Shown here: positions 36,111 through 44,484 of the stretch, one piece after another
How the letters are laid out: every line of letters starts with the position of its first letter
Position numbering within the stretch: the stretch's first letter is position 1
DNA from: Micromonospora echinospora
GTDB lineage: Bacteria; Actinomycetota; Actinomycetes; Mycobacteriales; Micromonosporaceae
NCBI RefSeq assembly: GCF_900091495.1
Contig: NZ_LT607413.1
Location: 6,649,001-6,713,000, forward strand
Direction: 5' to 3'
DNA: 64,000 nucleotides
Notes under the pieces: model-generated
Database searches by the model: none
The model's input: the letters and a program-made list of their open reading frames with translations, nothing else
What the model was told of the DNA's origin: nothing
Made by a program: the position numbers and the translations under genes

Positions 36111-36407
36111 TCAGCAGGTGGTGTTGCGGGCCGGGACCCAGCCGTCGATCGACGGGTGCTCGGCGCCGTGGCCGTAGATCCAGGTGTCGTCGTCGATGGC
36201 CCAGACCTCCCCGTGCCAGCGGAACCCACGCCCCGCCGTCAGGGTGAGCAGCACGGAGCCGTGGGGCGCCGTGCGCAGCCAGGTGTTCTCCTTCAGGTTG
36301 CACACGAAGCCGAACCGGTCACTCGCCGCAGCCGGCGTCGCCACGACGGCCGAACCGGCGAGTACGACGGTCAGGGCCGCCATCACGTGCACAAGTCGAC
36401 GTTTCAC
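36111..36407 (-). CDS. Small secreted SH3-like protein, paralogue 2
   Basis: 98 residues from GTG 36407. This start matches its paralogue's start and keeps GGAAGG six bases upstream; an ATG two codons earlier sits against the ribosome site. Signal peptide VKRRLVHVMAALTVVLAGSA, then mature CNLKENTWLRTAPHGSVL, GRGFRWHG, TWIYGHGAEHPSIDGWVP, ending NTTC. About three quarters of residues match paralogue 1, including both cysteines and the leader, so this is a recent tandem duplication. Same open question on function. Confidence 0.75.
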   Translation of the reverse strand: MKRRLVHVMAALTVVLAGSAVVATPAAASDRFGFVCNLKENTWLRTAPHGSVLLTLTAGRGFRWHGEVWAIDDDTWIYGHGAEHPSIDGWVPARNTTC

Positions 36408-36499
36408 TTGCATCCTTCCGATGGTTCCCGTGTCGATCCCGATTATGGACACGACGCACGCCGGGCAGGTACCGGAAGCCCTCCCCAAACGGCCCGGCC

Positions 36500-37729
36500 T
36501 CACCTGGTGACGAGGGAGGTGGGACGGGTGCCGCCGCTGTCCAGCAGGCGGGCGATCGGAAGCGTCGCGGCACCGACGGACACCGCGTCCGGACCCAACC
36601 GGCACAGGTCGATCGTGGTCTGCGCGTACGGGTGACGCAGCGCGTGGGCCGCCGCCGCGGCGCGGATCTCCGGCAGCAAGCGGCCGCCCAGCGCCAGTCC
36701 CGCCCAGCCGCCGAGCACGATCCGCTCCGGATTGAACAGGTTGATCAGGTTGGCGATGCCGGCCCCCAGGTAGCCGGCGGTGTCGTGGAGCACGCGCGCC
36801 GCGACCTCCGAGGTGTCGGCCGCCGCGAGCAGGGCCGCGAGCTCCGATTCCTCGTCCGCACCCGACCAGTCGGGTCCGCGCCCCGCCTGCCGCCAGCGGT
36901 CCAGCACGCCCTCCGCCCCCACGTAGGCCTCCAGGCAGCCCCGCGCCCCGCACCGGCAGGGTCGGCCACCGTAGACGATCGTGGTGTGGCCCCACTCGCC
37001 GGCGCTGCTGCTGGCCCCGCGATAGCTGACGCCGTTGGTCATGACGGCGGCGCCCACCCCGGACCCGACCAGGGCGACCACCGCGTGCCGGACGTCGCGG
37101 CCGGCGCCGAACCACAGTTCGGCCTGGCCCAGCGTCTTGGCGCCGTTGTCGATGTGGATCGCGGCGTCGACGCCGTCCCGCAGCATGGCCTCCAGCGGTA
37201 CGGCCGTCCACCCGAACGTCTGGGCGTGCACGACCGCCTCGTGGCCCTGCTCGACCACCCCCGGCACGCCGATGCCGACGCCGTACAGGGAACGTCGACT
37301 CACCCCAGCGGTCTCCACCACCTGGTCAAGTCCGGCGAGGATGTGCCGGACGACCAGGTCGGGGTCCCGGCCCCGCCGGTCCCGGGGTTCGAGTGGGAAG
37401 TCCGCCTTGGCCAGCGGTCCCATCGACAGGTCGAAGAGTTCGACCTGCACCCGGGTCTCGCCGACGTCCACCCCCACCAGGTGGCCGTACGTCGGCCGCA
37501 CGCGCAGCAGGGTGCGCGGACGACCACCGTCGGAGTCGGCCGAGCCCGCCTCCTCGATCAGGCCCTCCGCGCCCATCTCACCGACGAGGTTGCTGACGGT
37601 GCCCCCGCTGAGCCCCGTGTCGTGGACGAGTTCCTGCTGGCTCAGCGGCCCGTCGAAGTAGATGCGGGACAGCAGCACCGCGCGGTTGCGCCGTCGGATG
37701 TCCCGCGAGGTCGCTCGCTTCGCGTCCAC
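36500..37729 (-). CDS. ROK family transcriptional regulator
   Basis: 409 residues from GTG 37729, preceded by GGAGCAGGA. N-terminal winged helix (SRIYFDGPLSQQELVHDTGL, then SGGTVSNLVGEM), then the ROK domain: HLVGVDVGETRVQVELFDL, GVGIGVPGVVEQ, IDNGAKTLGQAELWFGAG, and the zinc motif GEWGHTTIV then CRCGARGCLEAYV. It lies downstream of, and on the same strand as, the secreted GH30 gene, with a hairpin between. Control of that glycosidase is a reasonable guess only. Confidence 0.85.
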   Translation of the reverse strand: MDAKRATSRDIRRRNRAVLLSRIYFDGPLSQQELVHDTGLSGGTVSNLVGEMGAEGLIEEAGSADSDGGRPRTLLRVRPTYGHLVGVDVGETRVQVELFDLSMGPLAKADFPLEPRDRRGRDPDLVVRHILAGLDQVVETAGVSRRSLYGVGIGVPGVVEQGHEAVVHAQTFGWTAVPLEAMLRDGVDAAIHIDNGAKTLGQAELWFGAGRDVRHAVVALVGSGVGAAVMTNGVSYRGASSSAGEWGHTTIVYGGRPCRCGARGCLEAYVGAEGVLDRWRQAGRGPDWSGADEESELAALLAAADTSEVAARVLHDTAGYLGAGIANLINLFNPERIVLGGWAGLALGGRLLPEIRAAAAAHALRHPYAQTTIDLCRLGPDAVSVGAATLPIARLLDSGGTRPTSLVTR

Positions 37730-37806
37730 CTGTCCTGCTCCCTGCTCCGGCGGCGCCGGGCCGCCCGGACACCGGTGGTGTGCCGGCACCTGTCCGGCGA
37801 CGGTAG

Positions 37807-37842
37807 GCCGGGGAGCCGGCCGGGCAGTGCCGGCTCCCCGGC
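37807..37842. terminator. Hairpin terminator after the GH30 gene
   Basis: GCCGGGGAGCCGGC (37807-37820) and GCCGGCTCCCCGGC (37829-37842) form a perfect 14-bp stem with an 8-base loop, about 80 bases beyond the minus-strand stop. Confidence 0.8.
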
Positions 37843-37922
37843 GTGCGGACCGGAGTTCCGCTCCGGCCCGCCCGGAGCGCCGCCGCCGAGGAAGCGCCGG
37901 CACTCCCGCTGGTGCCGCGCCG

Positions 37923-39905
37923 CTACGCGGGTACGGTCCACTTCTGGTTGGTGTCGCCCTGGCAGGTCCAGATCTGGAGGCGGGTGCCGTCGGCGGAGTT
38001 GCGGTCGGTCACGTCGAGGCACTTGTTGGCGTACGCGTTGACCAGCTCACGGTTGGCGGTGTACGTCCACCTCTGCGAGGCGCCGCCGTGGCAGTCCCAC
38101 AGGTGTGTCTGCGCGCCGTCGGCCGTGCTGGGCCCGGCCACGTCCAGGCACTTGCCGAGGGCGCGGAGGGTTCCGTCGGTCGCCCGGGTCCACCGCTGGG
38201 CGGCGGTGCCGTTGCACGCGTAGAGCTGCACCGCCGTGCCGTTCGCGGTGCCCGCGCCGGCCACGTCGACGCACTTGCCGGCCAGACCGGTGATCGGGCC
38301 GGTGCCTCCGCTCGGGGGTGGCGTCGTCGGGCCGCCGGACTGGTCACCCGACCAGGTGAACGTCGCCGAGGTGCGGGCCGGCAGGGTGTAGGTGAAGGAC
38401 TGTCCGCCCCAGAGCACCCGGATCGACTGGCTGCCGGTGCCGCCGTTGTGGGCGATCAGGGCCTTCGAGCCGTCGGGGTTGACGTACGCGACGTTCTGCA
38501 CGGTGCCGTTGTCGGTGGAGTCGATGCGGTGGGCGCCGGGCTTCACGAACTTGGTCAGGTGGCCCATCGTGTAGTACTCGATCGTGTAGTCGACCTGGCC
38601 GGCCCGGCTGCCCCCCTCCTGGACGGTGACCAGTCCGGTGCAGGTGCCGCAGCCGCCGTTGTGCGGGCCCATGTTCTGGTTGAGCGCCAGGCTCCACTTC
38701 ACCTCCGCGCTCGACCAGTTGCGCGCGTGCTCGATGATGTCGCCCATGTCCTCGTTGTGCTGGTTGGTGACCCAGGTGCCGCCGGAGTGCTCGGTGTTGA
38801 ACTGCGTCATCGACGGGTACTGCTGGCGCACCTGCGTGCCCACCGACGGGCTGCCGAAGTAGTCGTGCCAGGCGATGCCGGCCGACAGCGGGTCGTTGCG
38901 CAGGGCGGTGTCGGCCACGATCTGGGAGCCGAAGCTGCCGTAGTCGCCGTAGTTCCAGTCGAAGTGCATCACCTTGGTGGTGATGCCGGCGGCCCGGAAC
39001 GCCGGGTACAGGTGGTTCTTGGTGAACTCCACCAGCCCTGACGGGTTCCACGACATGCCGGGGTAGTTCATCGCCGGCGGGTTGGCCGCCTGGCAGCAGT
39101 TCGGCTCGTTCTGCACCGAGAGGTAGTCCACCGGGACACCCGCCGCCTGGTACGACTGGACGTACCTGACCAGGTACTGGGCGTACAGCGGGTAGTACTC
39201 CCACTTCAGCCAGCCCATCTGGTCCATCCGGCCGTTGTCCTTCATCCAGCCCGGCGCGCTCCACGGCACGCCCTTGACCCGCAACTGCGGGTTGAGCTGC
39301 TTGGCCTGCTGGGTCAGCAGTCGCACGTTCGTGTCGTACCCGTTGGCGCCGAAGTCGTTCAGGTCGCAGCAGGTGTCGTCGAGGGACACGTGGCCGGGCC
39401 GGGACAGGTCCGAGGCCCCGATCGGGTTGCGGACGAACGACAGGCCGATCCCGTCCACCGGGTGGAACAGCTTCCGCATGACCGCGTCCCGGGTGGCGGC
39501 GCTGATCGGTCCGCCCCGGAACAGGTACGCCGTCGTGTCGGTGATCGACGCACCCGCCCCGACGAACTGCTGGTGACGGATGTTCTCGTCGACGGAGATG
39601 GTGTGGGTCGCGGGGGCGCTGTTCGCCGCGAAGTTCACCGAGGGCTGCTGCTGGAGACCACGGGTCACGGTCCGGCCACCGGAGTCCGACGTGGTGGTCA
39701 GGTGGACGGTGACGGACTCTCCGGCGGCCAGGGCCGACGGCGCGGCGGTGATGCCGACCAGGGCCGCAACCACCGCGACCGTCAGGCCACCGGCCGTCAG
39801 GGCGGTGCGCCGGACGTGTGACCGGCGACGGCCGGGGAGGCCGACGGGTCGACCCGCCGGGTCGGGGCCGGACCGTGCCGGGGGTGGGCTGGCTGCTCGG
39901 GGCAT
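37923..39905 (-). CDS. Secreted GH30 family glycosidase with ricin-type lectin (CBM13) domain
   Basis: 660 residues from ATG 39905, with GGGAGA upstream. A long twin-arginine-like leader (RRSHVRRTALTAGG and a hydrophobic core) ends near APSALAAG. The catalytic domain has the GH30 marks: QFVGAGASITDTTAYLF, acid/base Glu in LSVQNEPNCC, WHDYFGSP, and nucleophile Glu in FNTEHSGGTWV. A beta-sandwich, a Pro/Gly linker and a ricin B lectin domain follow, with three Q-x-W repeats (QRW, QRW, QKW) in the last 120 residues. Closest in style to endo-beta-1,6-glucanases or beta-glucosylceramidase-like GH30 enzymes. It acts outside the cell on a polysaccharide, perhaps fungal wall glucan. Confidence 0.88.
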   Translation of the reverse strand: MPRAASPPPARSGPDPAGRPVGLPGRRRSHVRRTALTAGGLTVAVVAALVGITAAPSALAAGESVTVHLTTTSDSGGRTVTRGLQQQPSVNFAANSAPATHTISVDENIRHQQFVGAGASITDTTAYLFRGGPISAATRDAVMRKLFHPVDGIGLSFVRNPIGASDLSRPGHVSLDDTCCDLNDFGANGYDTNVRLLTQQAKQLNPQLRVKGVPWSAPGWMKDNGRMDQMGWLKWEYYPLYAQYLVRYVQSYQAAGVPVDYLSVQNEPNCCQAANPPAMNYPGMSWNPSGLVEFTKNHLYPAFRAAGITTKVMHFDWNYGDYGSFGSQIVADTALRNDPLSAGIAWHDYFGSPSVGTQVRQQYPSMTQFNTEHSGGTWVTNQHNEDMGDIIEHARNWSSAEVKWSLALNQNMGPHNGGCGTCTGLVTVQEGGSRAGQVDYTIEYYTMGHLTKFVKPGAHRIDSTDNGTVQNVAYVNPDGSKALIAHNGGTGSQSIRVLWGGQSFTYTLPARTSATFTWSGDQSGGPTTPPPSGGTGPITGLAGKCVDVAGAGTANGTAVQLYACNGTAAQRWTRATDGTLRALGKCLDVAGPSTADGAQTHLWDCHGGASQRWTYTANRELVNAYANKCLDVTDRNSADGTRLQIWTCQGDTNQKWTVPA

Positions 39906-40368
39906 GGCGTCTCCCTCGCTCGTGGGGTGGTCACGCCTGCCGGCGGCGCACAGGGCGCCGGCCGCCGACGCGCGGCGTGCAGACCCCGGTCGCGCCCGGA
40001 GGGCCACCGTCCTCGGCTGGGTCCGGGCACGCGGGGACGGCTGCGTGCCTGCCGGTGTTCCGGTCCGCTGTCGGACGCTGCCCGGACGCCACGACCTCGG
40101 TACCAGGAAGGAAACACCGAACAGAGACGTGTGTCAATGAATGGCGGGCACTTTTTTCACGCCTTAATACAATCCGTAACGGAAGCAGCGAGGCCCGAAC
40201 CGCTGGCCGTGGTGTCCGCGCGCCGTTCGCGGACCGGAGCCGTTCGCGGACCGGAGCCGTTCGGGCATCGCAGCCGGGCGCGGCGGCGGGGCCGGCCAGG
40301 CCCCGCCACGGAGACTGTGGAGCTGCCCGCACAGACGGGGCAGCACGTCCGCCAGCGTCGGGTGACCA

Positions 40369-40424
40369 GCGTCGGGCGGCCGGCGTCGGGCGGCCGGCGT
40401 CGGGCGGCCGGCGTCGGGCGGCCG
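40369..40424. repeat. 14-bp tandem repeat, four perfect copies
   Basis: GCGTCGGGCGGCCG repeated four times without change, preceded by a degenerate fifth unit (40355-40368). Inside inverted-arm element copy 1. Confidence 0.95.
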
Positions 40425-40476
40425 GCCGGTGCCGGGGCGGCGACACCGTCCCCGGCGGGCCACAACGGCCGACGAC

Positions 40477-40638
40477 GTCCCGGCCGACGGTGCGGAGGTA
40501 CCGTGCGGTCCGGATAGCGTCCCGGCCGACAGCGTGGAGGTACCGCACGGTTCGGATAGCGTCCCGGCCGACGGCGCGGAGGTACCGTGCGGTCCGGATA
40601 GCGTCCCGGCCGACAGCGTGAAGGTACTGCACGGTCCG
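40477..40638. repeat. 42-bp tandem repeat array
   Basis: Three full units begin at 40496, 40538 and 40580 with AGGTACCG and contain GGATAGCGTCCCGGCCGAC. Partial units lie at each end (40477-40495 and 40622-40638). Units 1 and 3 share variants (GTGCGGTCC, ACAGCGTG) that unit 2 lacks (GCACGGTTC, ACGGCGCG), suggesting duplication of an 84-bp pair. Confidence 0.95.
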
Positions 40639-40877
40639 TCCGGGCGCACAGCCGGGGCAGCTCCAGAGGAGGCCAGCGGAAGGTCCGCCTCCCCGGCGCG
40701 CCGCCCGACGACCGCCACAGCCGCCGCGCCGCCACAGCCGCCGAGTCGCCGAGCGTCAGGGGGTCGCCCCGACCCGCGCACCGGAGGTACCGACGGTCGG
40801 CGGTAGCGTGTCCGAGGGCGACCGAGGACGGCCGCCCCGATCGAGACGTGGCCGGAACCGGTCAGAGGGAGCCTGCG

Positions 40878-42107
40878 GTGCCGGACGTCGACGCGCTGAT
40901 CAGCGACGCGCTCGCGGCGGCGCGCGGCACCGACGTACGACTCGCGGAGCGGCAGCTCGACCGGCTGGTCGTGGGTGACCCGGCCGTGGTGGACGCGGCC
41001 CTCGCCGCCCGTTTGACGCGCGCCGTGGGCCGGTTGTGGCCGCGCGGCTGGCAGCCGGTGGACGTGGCCCGCATCGTGGCCCGGCGGGCGGGCGCCCGGC
41101 CGGCCCGTCTGCTGGCCGACGTGCTCGCCGCCGACCGGCGCGGTCACGCTGCCGTACCCGCGTGGTGGGACGCGCAGCTCACCTCCCTCGACGCCCGGGT
41201 GTGGTGGGACGACGACGCCCGCCACCTGGCCGACTGGACCGCTCGGGAACGGCTGGACCGGGTGACCGCGCTGCGGGAGGTGGTCGAGGTGCTGGCGGTG
41301 CTCGACGCGCTGCCGCCGGTGGCGGTGCTCCGGCCGCCGCCCGGCGCGGCCGGCGCCACGGCCCCGCCGGGGCCCAGCGGGTCCCGGATGCTCGACCGGG
41401 TCCGTGCCCTGCTGGCCAAGGCCGAGTCGACGGGCTACCCGGCCGAGGCGGAGGCGCTGACCGCGAAGGCCCAGGAGCTGATGGCCCGGCACAGCATCGA
41501 CCGGGTCCTGCTCGACACCGGTCCGGCCGACCAGCCGGGCGGCGTCCGGCTCGGCACGGATCCGCCGTACGCGGGGGCGAAGGCGCTGCTGGTGCAGGAG
41601 GTCGCGACGGCGAACCGGTGTGCGGCGGTCTGGTCCGACAACCTCGGCTTCAGCACCGTGCTGGGCTTCCCGGCCGACCTCGACGCGGTGGAGGTGCTCT
41701 ACACCTCACTGCTGGTGCAGGCGACCTCGGCGATGCTGCGCGGCCGGGCCGAGCGGCGGGCGACGAGCAGCCGGCGCACCCGCGAGTACGACGACTCCTT
41801 CCTGCACGCCTACGCGCTGCGCATCGGGGAACGGCTGCGGGCCGCCACCGAGCGCACCAGTCAGGAGGCGGCGCGGGCCGAGGGTGGCGACCGCCTGCTG
41901 CCGGTGCTGGCCAGCCGCTCCGACGCGGTCCGGCAACGGGCGGAGACGCTCTTCCCGGGCGTCACCCAGGGCCGGCTGACCATCCGGGACGCCGAGGGCT
42001 GGTCCTCCGGCACCGCCGCCGCCGACCGGGCGGTGCTGGAGGCCACCGCCCCGCCGTCCCGGCGGCTGCGCGACGGCCGGGGCCCCGGAGCGCGGCCGGG
42101 CCGCTGA
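40878..42107 (+). CDS. DUF2786 domain protein
   Basis: 409 residues from GTG 40878, chosen because GAGGGAG lies six bases upstream; another GTG at 40848 has none. DUF2786 is visible at about residues 175-215: LDRVRALLAKAESTGYPAEA, then EALTAKAQELMARHSID. The following domain contains VATANRCAAVWSDNLGFSTV, then ADLDAVEVLYTSLLVQATSA and a basic loop RRATSSRRTREYDDSFLHAY, a pattern shared with DUF2786 proteins of phages and actinomycetes. The N-terminal 170 residues are helical and actinomycete-specific. Function unknown. Confidence 0.75.
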   Translation: MPDVDALISDALAAARGTDVRLAERQLDRLVVGDPAVVDAALAARLTRAVGRLWPRGWQPVDVARIVARRAGARPARLLADVLAADRRGHAAVPAWWDAQLTSLDARVWWDDDARHLADWTARERLDRVTALREVVEVLAVLDALPPVAVLRPPPGAAGATAPPGPSGSRMLDRVRALLAKAESTGYPAEAEALTAKAQELMARHSIDRVLLDTGPADQPGGVRLGTDPPYAGAKALLVQEVATANRCAAVWSDNLGFSTVLGFPADLDAVEVLYTSLLVQATSAMLRGRAERRATSSRRTREYDDSFLHAYALRIGERLRAATERTSQEAARAEGGDRLLPVLASRSDAVRQRAETLFPGVTQGRLTIRDAEGWSSGTAAADRAVLEATAPPSRRLRDGRGPGARPGR

Positions 42108-42131
42108 CCACGCTCCGGGGCGGGGTGCCGG

Positions 42132-43721
42132 TCAGTGCATCGGGGCGATGCCCGCCGCCTCCTCCTTGGCGCGACGCTCGTCGCCGCTGAGGTTGTGCAG
42201 CGGCTTCTCCTTGATGAACAACACGGCGACCAGGGCGAGCAGCGCGATCGGCGCGCCGATCAGGAACAGCTCGGCGGTGGCGGTGCCGTAGACCTCCTGC
42301 ACGATCTGGCGGACCGGACCCGGCAGCGCGGACATGTCCGGCACCTCGTGCGTGGATCCGCTGGCGCCACCGGCGGCGAGCGGGCCGAGCTTCTCGGTCA
42401 TCAGCGTGGTGATCCGGTTGGCCAGGACGGCGCCGAGGGCGCTCACCCCGATCGCCCCGCCCATGCTGCGGAAGAAGGTCAGCGCGGAGGTGGCGGCACC
42501 CAGTTCGTGCGCGGGTACGTCGTTCTGGGCGGCCAGCACCAGGTTCTGCATGAGCATGCCGACGCCGATGCCGAGCACCGCCATGTAGACCGACAGCAAC
42601 AGGATGTTGGTGTGCGCGTCGATGGTGCCGAGCAGCAGCATCCCGACGGTCATCGTGACGCCGCCGCCGACCAGGAAGCCTTTCCACCGGCCGTACTTCG
42701 TGATGAGCTGCCCGGCCACCGTCGACGACACCAGCAGACCGAAGATCATCGGCAGGCTCATCAGGCCGGCGACCGTGGGCGACTTGCCCAGCGAGATCTG
42801 GAAGTACTGCGACAGGAAGACCGTGCCGCCGAACATCGCGACACCGACCAGGATGCTCGCCACGGTCGTGAGCGAGACGGTCCGGTTGCGGAAGAGGTCC
42901 AGCGGGATGATCGGCTCCGACGCGCGGGACTCCACGAAGACCGCCGCCGCGAGCAGCGCGAGGCCGCCGACGACCATCAGCGCGGTCCAGCCGGACGCCC
43001 AGGCGAACTTCTGCCCGGCGAGCGAGGACCAGACCAGCAGGGTGGAGACACCGGTGGTGATCAGGAACGCGCCGGCCCAGTCGATGCGGACCTGACGCCG
43101 GACCACCGGCAGGTGCAGCGTCCGCTGGAGCAGGACGATCGAGAGGATGCTGAACGGCACGCCGATCAGGAAGCACCAGCGCCAACCGAGCCAGGAGGTG
43201 TCCACCAGCACGCCACCGATCAGCGGACCGGCGATGGTGCCCACGCCGAAGACCGCGCCGAAGATGCCGGCGTAGCGGCCCATCTCCCGGGGCGGGATCA
43301 TCGCGGCCATCACGATGGTGGCCAGCGCGGTCATACCGCCGGCGCCGATGCCCTGGATGATCCGGCTGACCAGCAGGAGCTCCACGTTCGGGGTGAGGCC
43401 GGCGACCAGCGAGCCCACCACGAACAGCCCCAGCGAGAGCTGGATCAGCAGCTTGCGGCTGTACAGGTCGGCCATCTTGCCCCACAGCGGCACGGTGGCC
43501 GTCATCGCGAGCAGTTCGGTGGTGACGATCCAGGTGTAGACGGTCTGGCTGCCATGGAGATCCGCGATGATCCGGGGCAGCGCGTTGGCCACGACCGTGG
43601 AGGCGAGGATCGACACGAAGAGGCCGACCATCAGACCGGAGAGGGCCTGGAGCACCTCGCGACGGGACATACGCCCGGCTACGGCGTCGGCGACGCCGGC
43701 TGGCGGGGCGGAAGCGGTCAT
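42132..43721 (-). CDS. DHA2-family MFS drug efflux transporter
   Basis: 529 residues from ATG 43721, with GAGGAA upstream. Fourteen-helix DHA2 (EmrB/QacA) pattern: LMVGLFVSILASTVVANALP in helix 1 (motif D1), PLWGKMADLYSRKLLIQ (motif A), SRIIQGIGAGGMTAL (motif B) and GAVFGVGTIAGPLIGGVLVD (motif C). The last loop before helix 14 is Gly/Ser-rich, and the C terminus is charged and cytoplasmic. It follows a TetR gene on the same strand by 67 bases, so it is probably repressed by it and induced by a toxic compound. Proton-driven multidrug export is the family role; substrate unknown. Confidence 0.88.
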   Translation of the reverse strand: MTASAPPAGVADAVAGRMSRREVLQALSGLMVGLFVSILASTVVANALPRIIADLHGSQTVYTWIVTTELLAMTATVPLWGKMADLYSRKLLIQLSLGLFVVGSLVAGLTPNVELLLVSRIIQGIGAGGMTALATIVMAAMIPPREMGRYAGIFGAVFGVGTIAGPLIGGVLVDTSWLGWRWCFLIGVPFSILSIVLLQRTLHLPVVRRQVRIDWAGAFLITTGVSTLLVWSSLAGQKFAWASGWTALMVVGGLALLAAAVFVESRASEPIIPLDLFRNRTVSLTTVASILVGVAMFGGTVFLSQYFQISLGKSPTVAGLMSLPMIFGLLVSSTVAGQLITKYGRWKGFLVGGGVTMTVGMLLLGTIDAHTNILLLSVYMAVLGIGVGMLMQNLVLAAQNDVPAHELGAATSALTFFRSMGGAIGVSALGAVLANRITTLMTEKLGPLAAGGASGSTHEVPDMSALPGPVRQIVQEVYGTATAELFLIGAPIALLALVAVLFIKEKPLHNLSGDERRAKEEAAGIAPMH

Positions 43722-43788
43722 GGAGTATTCCTCACTCTGGTTGTGGGAGAGTCTCCCCGGGTCGGACAACGCCGGGGGCGGCGATGGG

Positions 43789-44406
43789 TCACGGGCGGTG
43801 CGGTGGTTCCGGAAGGCCGTCGGCGAGCGCGGCGAACGCCTCGTCGACGAGGGCGGTGAGGGGACGCGCGCCGTCGCCGCGGGCCCACTGGCCCAGGCAG
43901 GTCCGCAGGGCGGCACCGGTGACGGCGGCGACCAGCGCCGGGTAGTCGTGGTCGGCGGGTAGGCCGAGACGGGCGGCGACCGCCGCGGTGATCGTGCGTT
44001 CGTTCCGCACCCCGAGGGTGACCAGACGGGACAGCAGGGCCGGGTTCCGTTCGACGACCCGCATGCGCAGGCACCACAGGTCCCGGTCGGCCTGGACGTC
44101 CTCGACCAGTTCGGCGAAGGCGGTCCGCAGGGTCGCCACCGCCGGCACCTCGGCGGGGACGGCGGCCAGCCGCGCCACGAGTCGGTCCTCGTCGACCACG
44201 GCGTCTCCGATGACCGCCTCGTCCTTGCAGGTGAAGTAGTTGAAGAAGGTGCGCGGCGAGACGCCGGCCGCCTCGCTGATCTCGTCCACGGTGACGTGGT
44301 CGAGCCCGTGCTCGGCGACCATGCGCAGCGCGGTCATGCTCAACGTCGCGCGGGTCTGCCGTTTCCGGCGGTCGCGACGCCCCTCCCCCGTGGTGGTCAC
44401 GGCCAT
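43789..44406 (-). CDS. TetR family transcriptional repressor
   Basis: 205 residues. The N-terminal helix-turn-helix is TVDEISEAAGVSPRTFFNYF at residues 38-58, a TetR signature. The C-terminal all-helical domain ends in LGQWARGDGARPLTALVDEA. Encoded just upstream of the DHA2 pump, with a perfect palindrome 17 bases before its start, so auto-repression and control of the pump are likely. Confidence 0.88.
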   Translation of the reverse strand: MAVTTTGEGRRDRRKRQTRATLSMTALRMVAEHGLDHVTVDEISEAAGVSPRTFFNYFTCKDEAVIGDAVVDEDRLVARLAAVPAEVPAVATLRTAFAELVEDVQADRDLWCLRMRVVERNPALLSRLVTLGVRNERTITAAVAARLGLPADHDYPALVAAVTGAALRTCLGQWARGDGARPLTALVDEAFAALADGLPEPPHRP

Positions 44407-44422
44407 GACGGTACGAGCAAAC

Positions 44423-44437
44423 TTGCAGAGACTGCAA
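44423..44437. promoter_or_regulatory. Palindromic TetR operator
   Basis: TTGCAG AGA CTGCAA is a perfect 15-bp palindrome lying 17-31 bases upstream of the TetR start, in AT-richer sequence. Position and TTGCA/TGCAA arms fit autoregulated TetR-efflux pairs. Inference: bound by the adjacent repressor. Confidence 0.65.
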
Positions 44438-44484
44438 CGTAGTTTCGTGTGACCGACATCCCACCGGCGACCCGGTGCGGGCGG

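Larger units (their letters stand above)
40315..40668. repeat. Inverted-arm element, copy 1
   Basis: Left arm CTGTGGAGCTGCCC (40315-40328) is inverted against CAGCTCCAGAG at the right end. The right-end unit 40646-40668 (GCACAGCCGGGGCAGCTCC and AGAG) matches 21 of 23 bases of the unit at 55132-55154. A truncated third unit, GCACAGACGGGGCAGC, adjoins the left arm at 40329-40344 and can fold back on it with a 7-bp stem. The arms enclose the 14-bp and 42-bp tandem arrays. No transposase. The same architecture recurs at 54987-55154. Confidence 0.6.
39906..40877. other. 972-base region without a convincing gene, rich in short repeats
   Basis: It holds an AT-richer patch at 40140-40180 (with a TTGACA-like hexamer on the minus strand at 40137-40132), two direct copies of a 17-base unit at 40224-40257, a 14-bp array, a 42-bp array and inverted arms, each listed separately. 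Several frames stay open on both strands because 42 is a multiple of three, but none has a start with a ribosome site or a recognisable protein. Confidence 0.7.

Noticed and set aside
40369..40638. Tandem repeats considered as a CRISPR array
   Set aside because: Units are contiguous without unique spacers, 14 and 42 bp long, and no cas gene is present.
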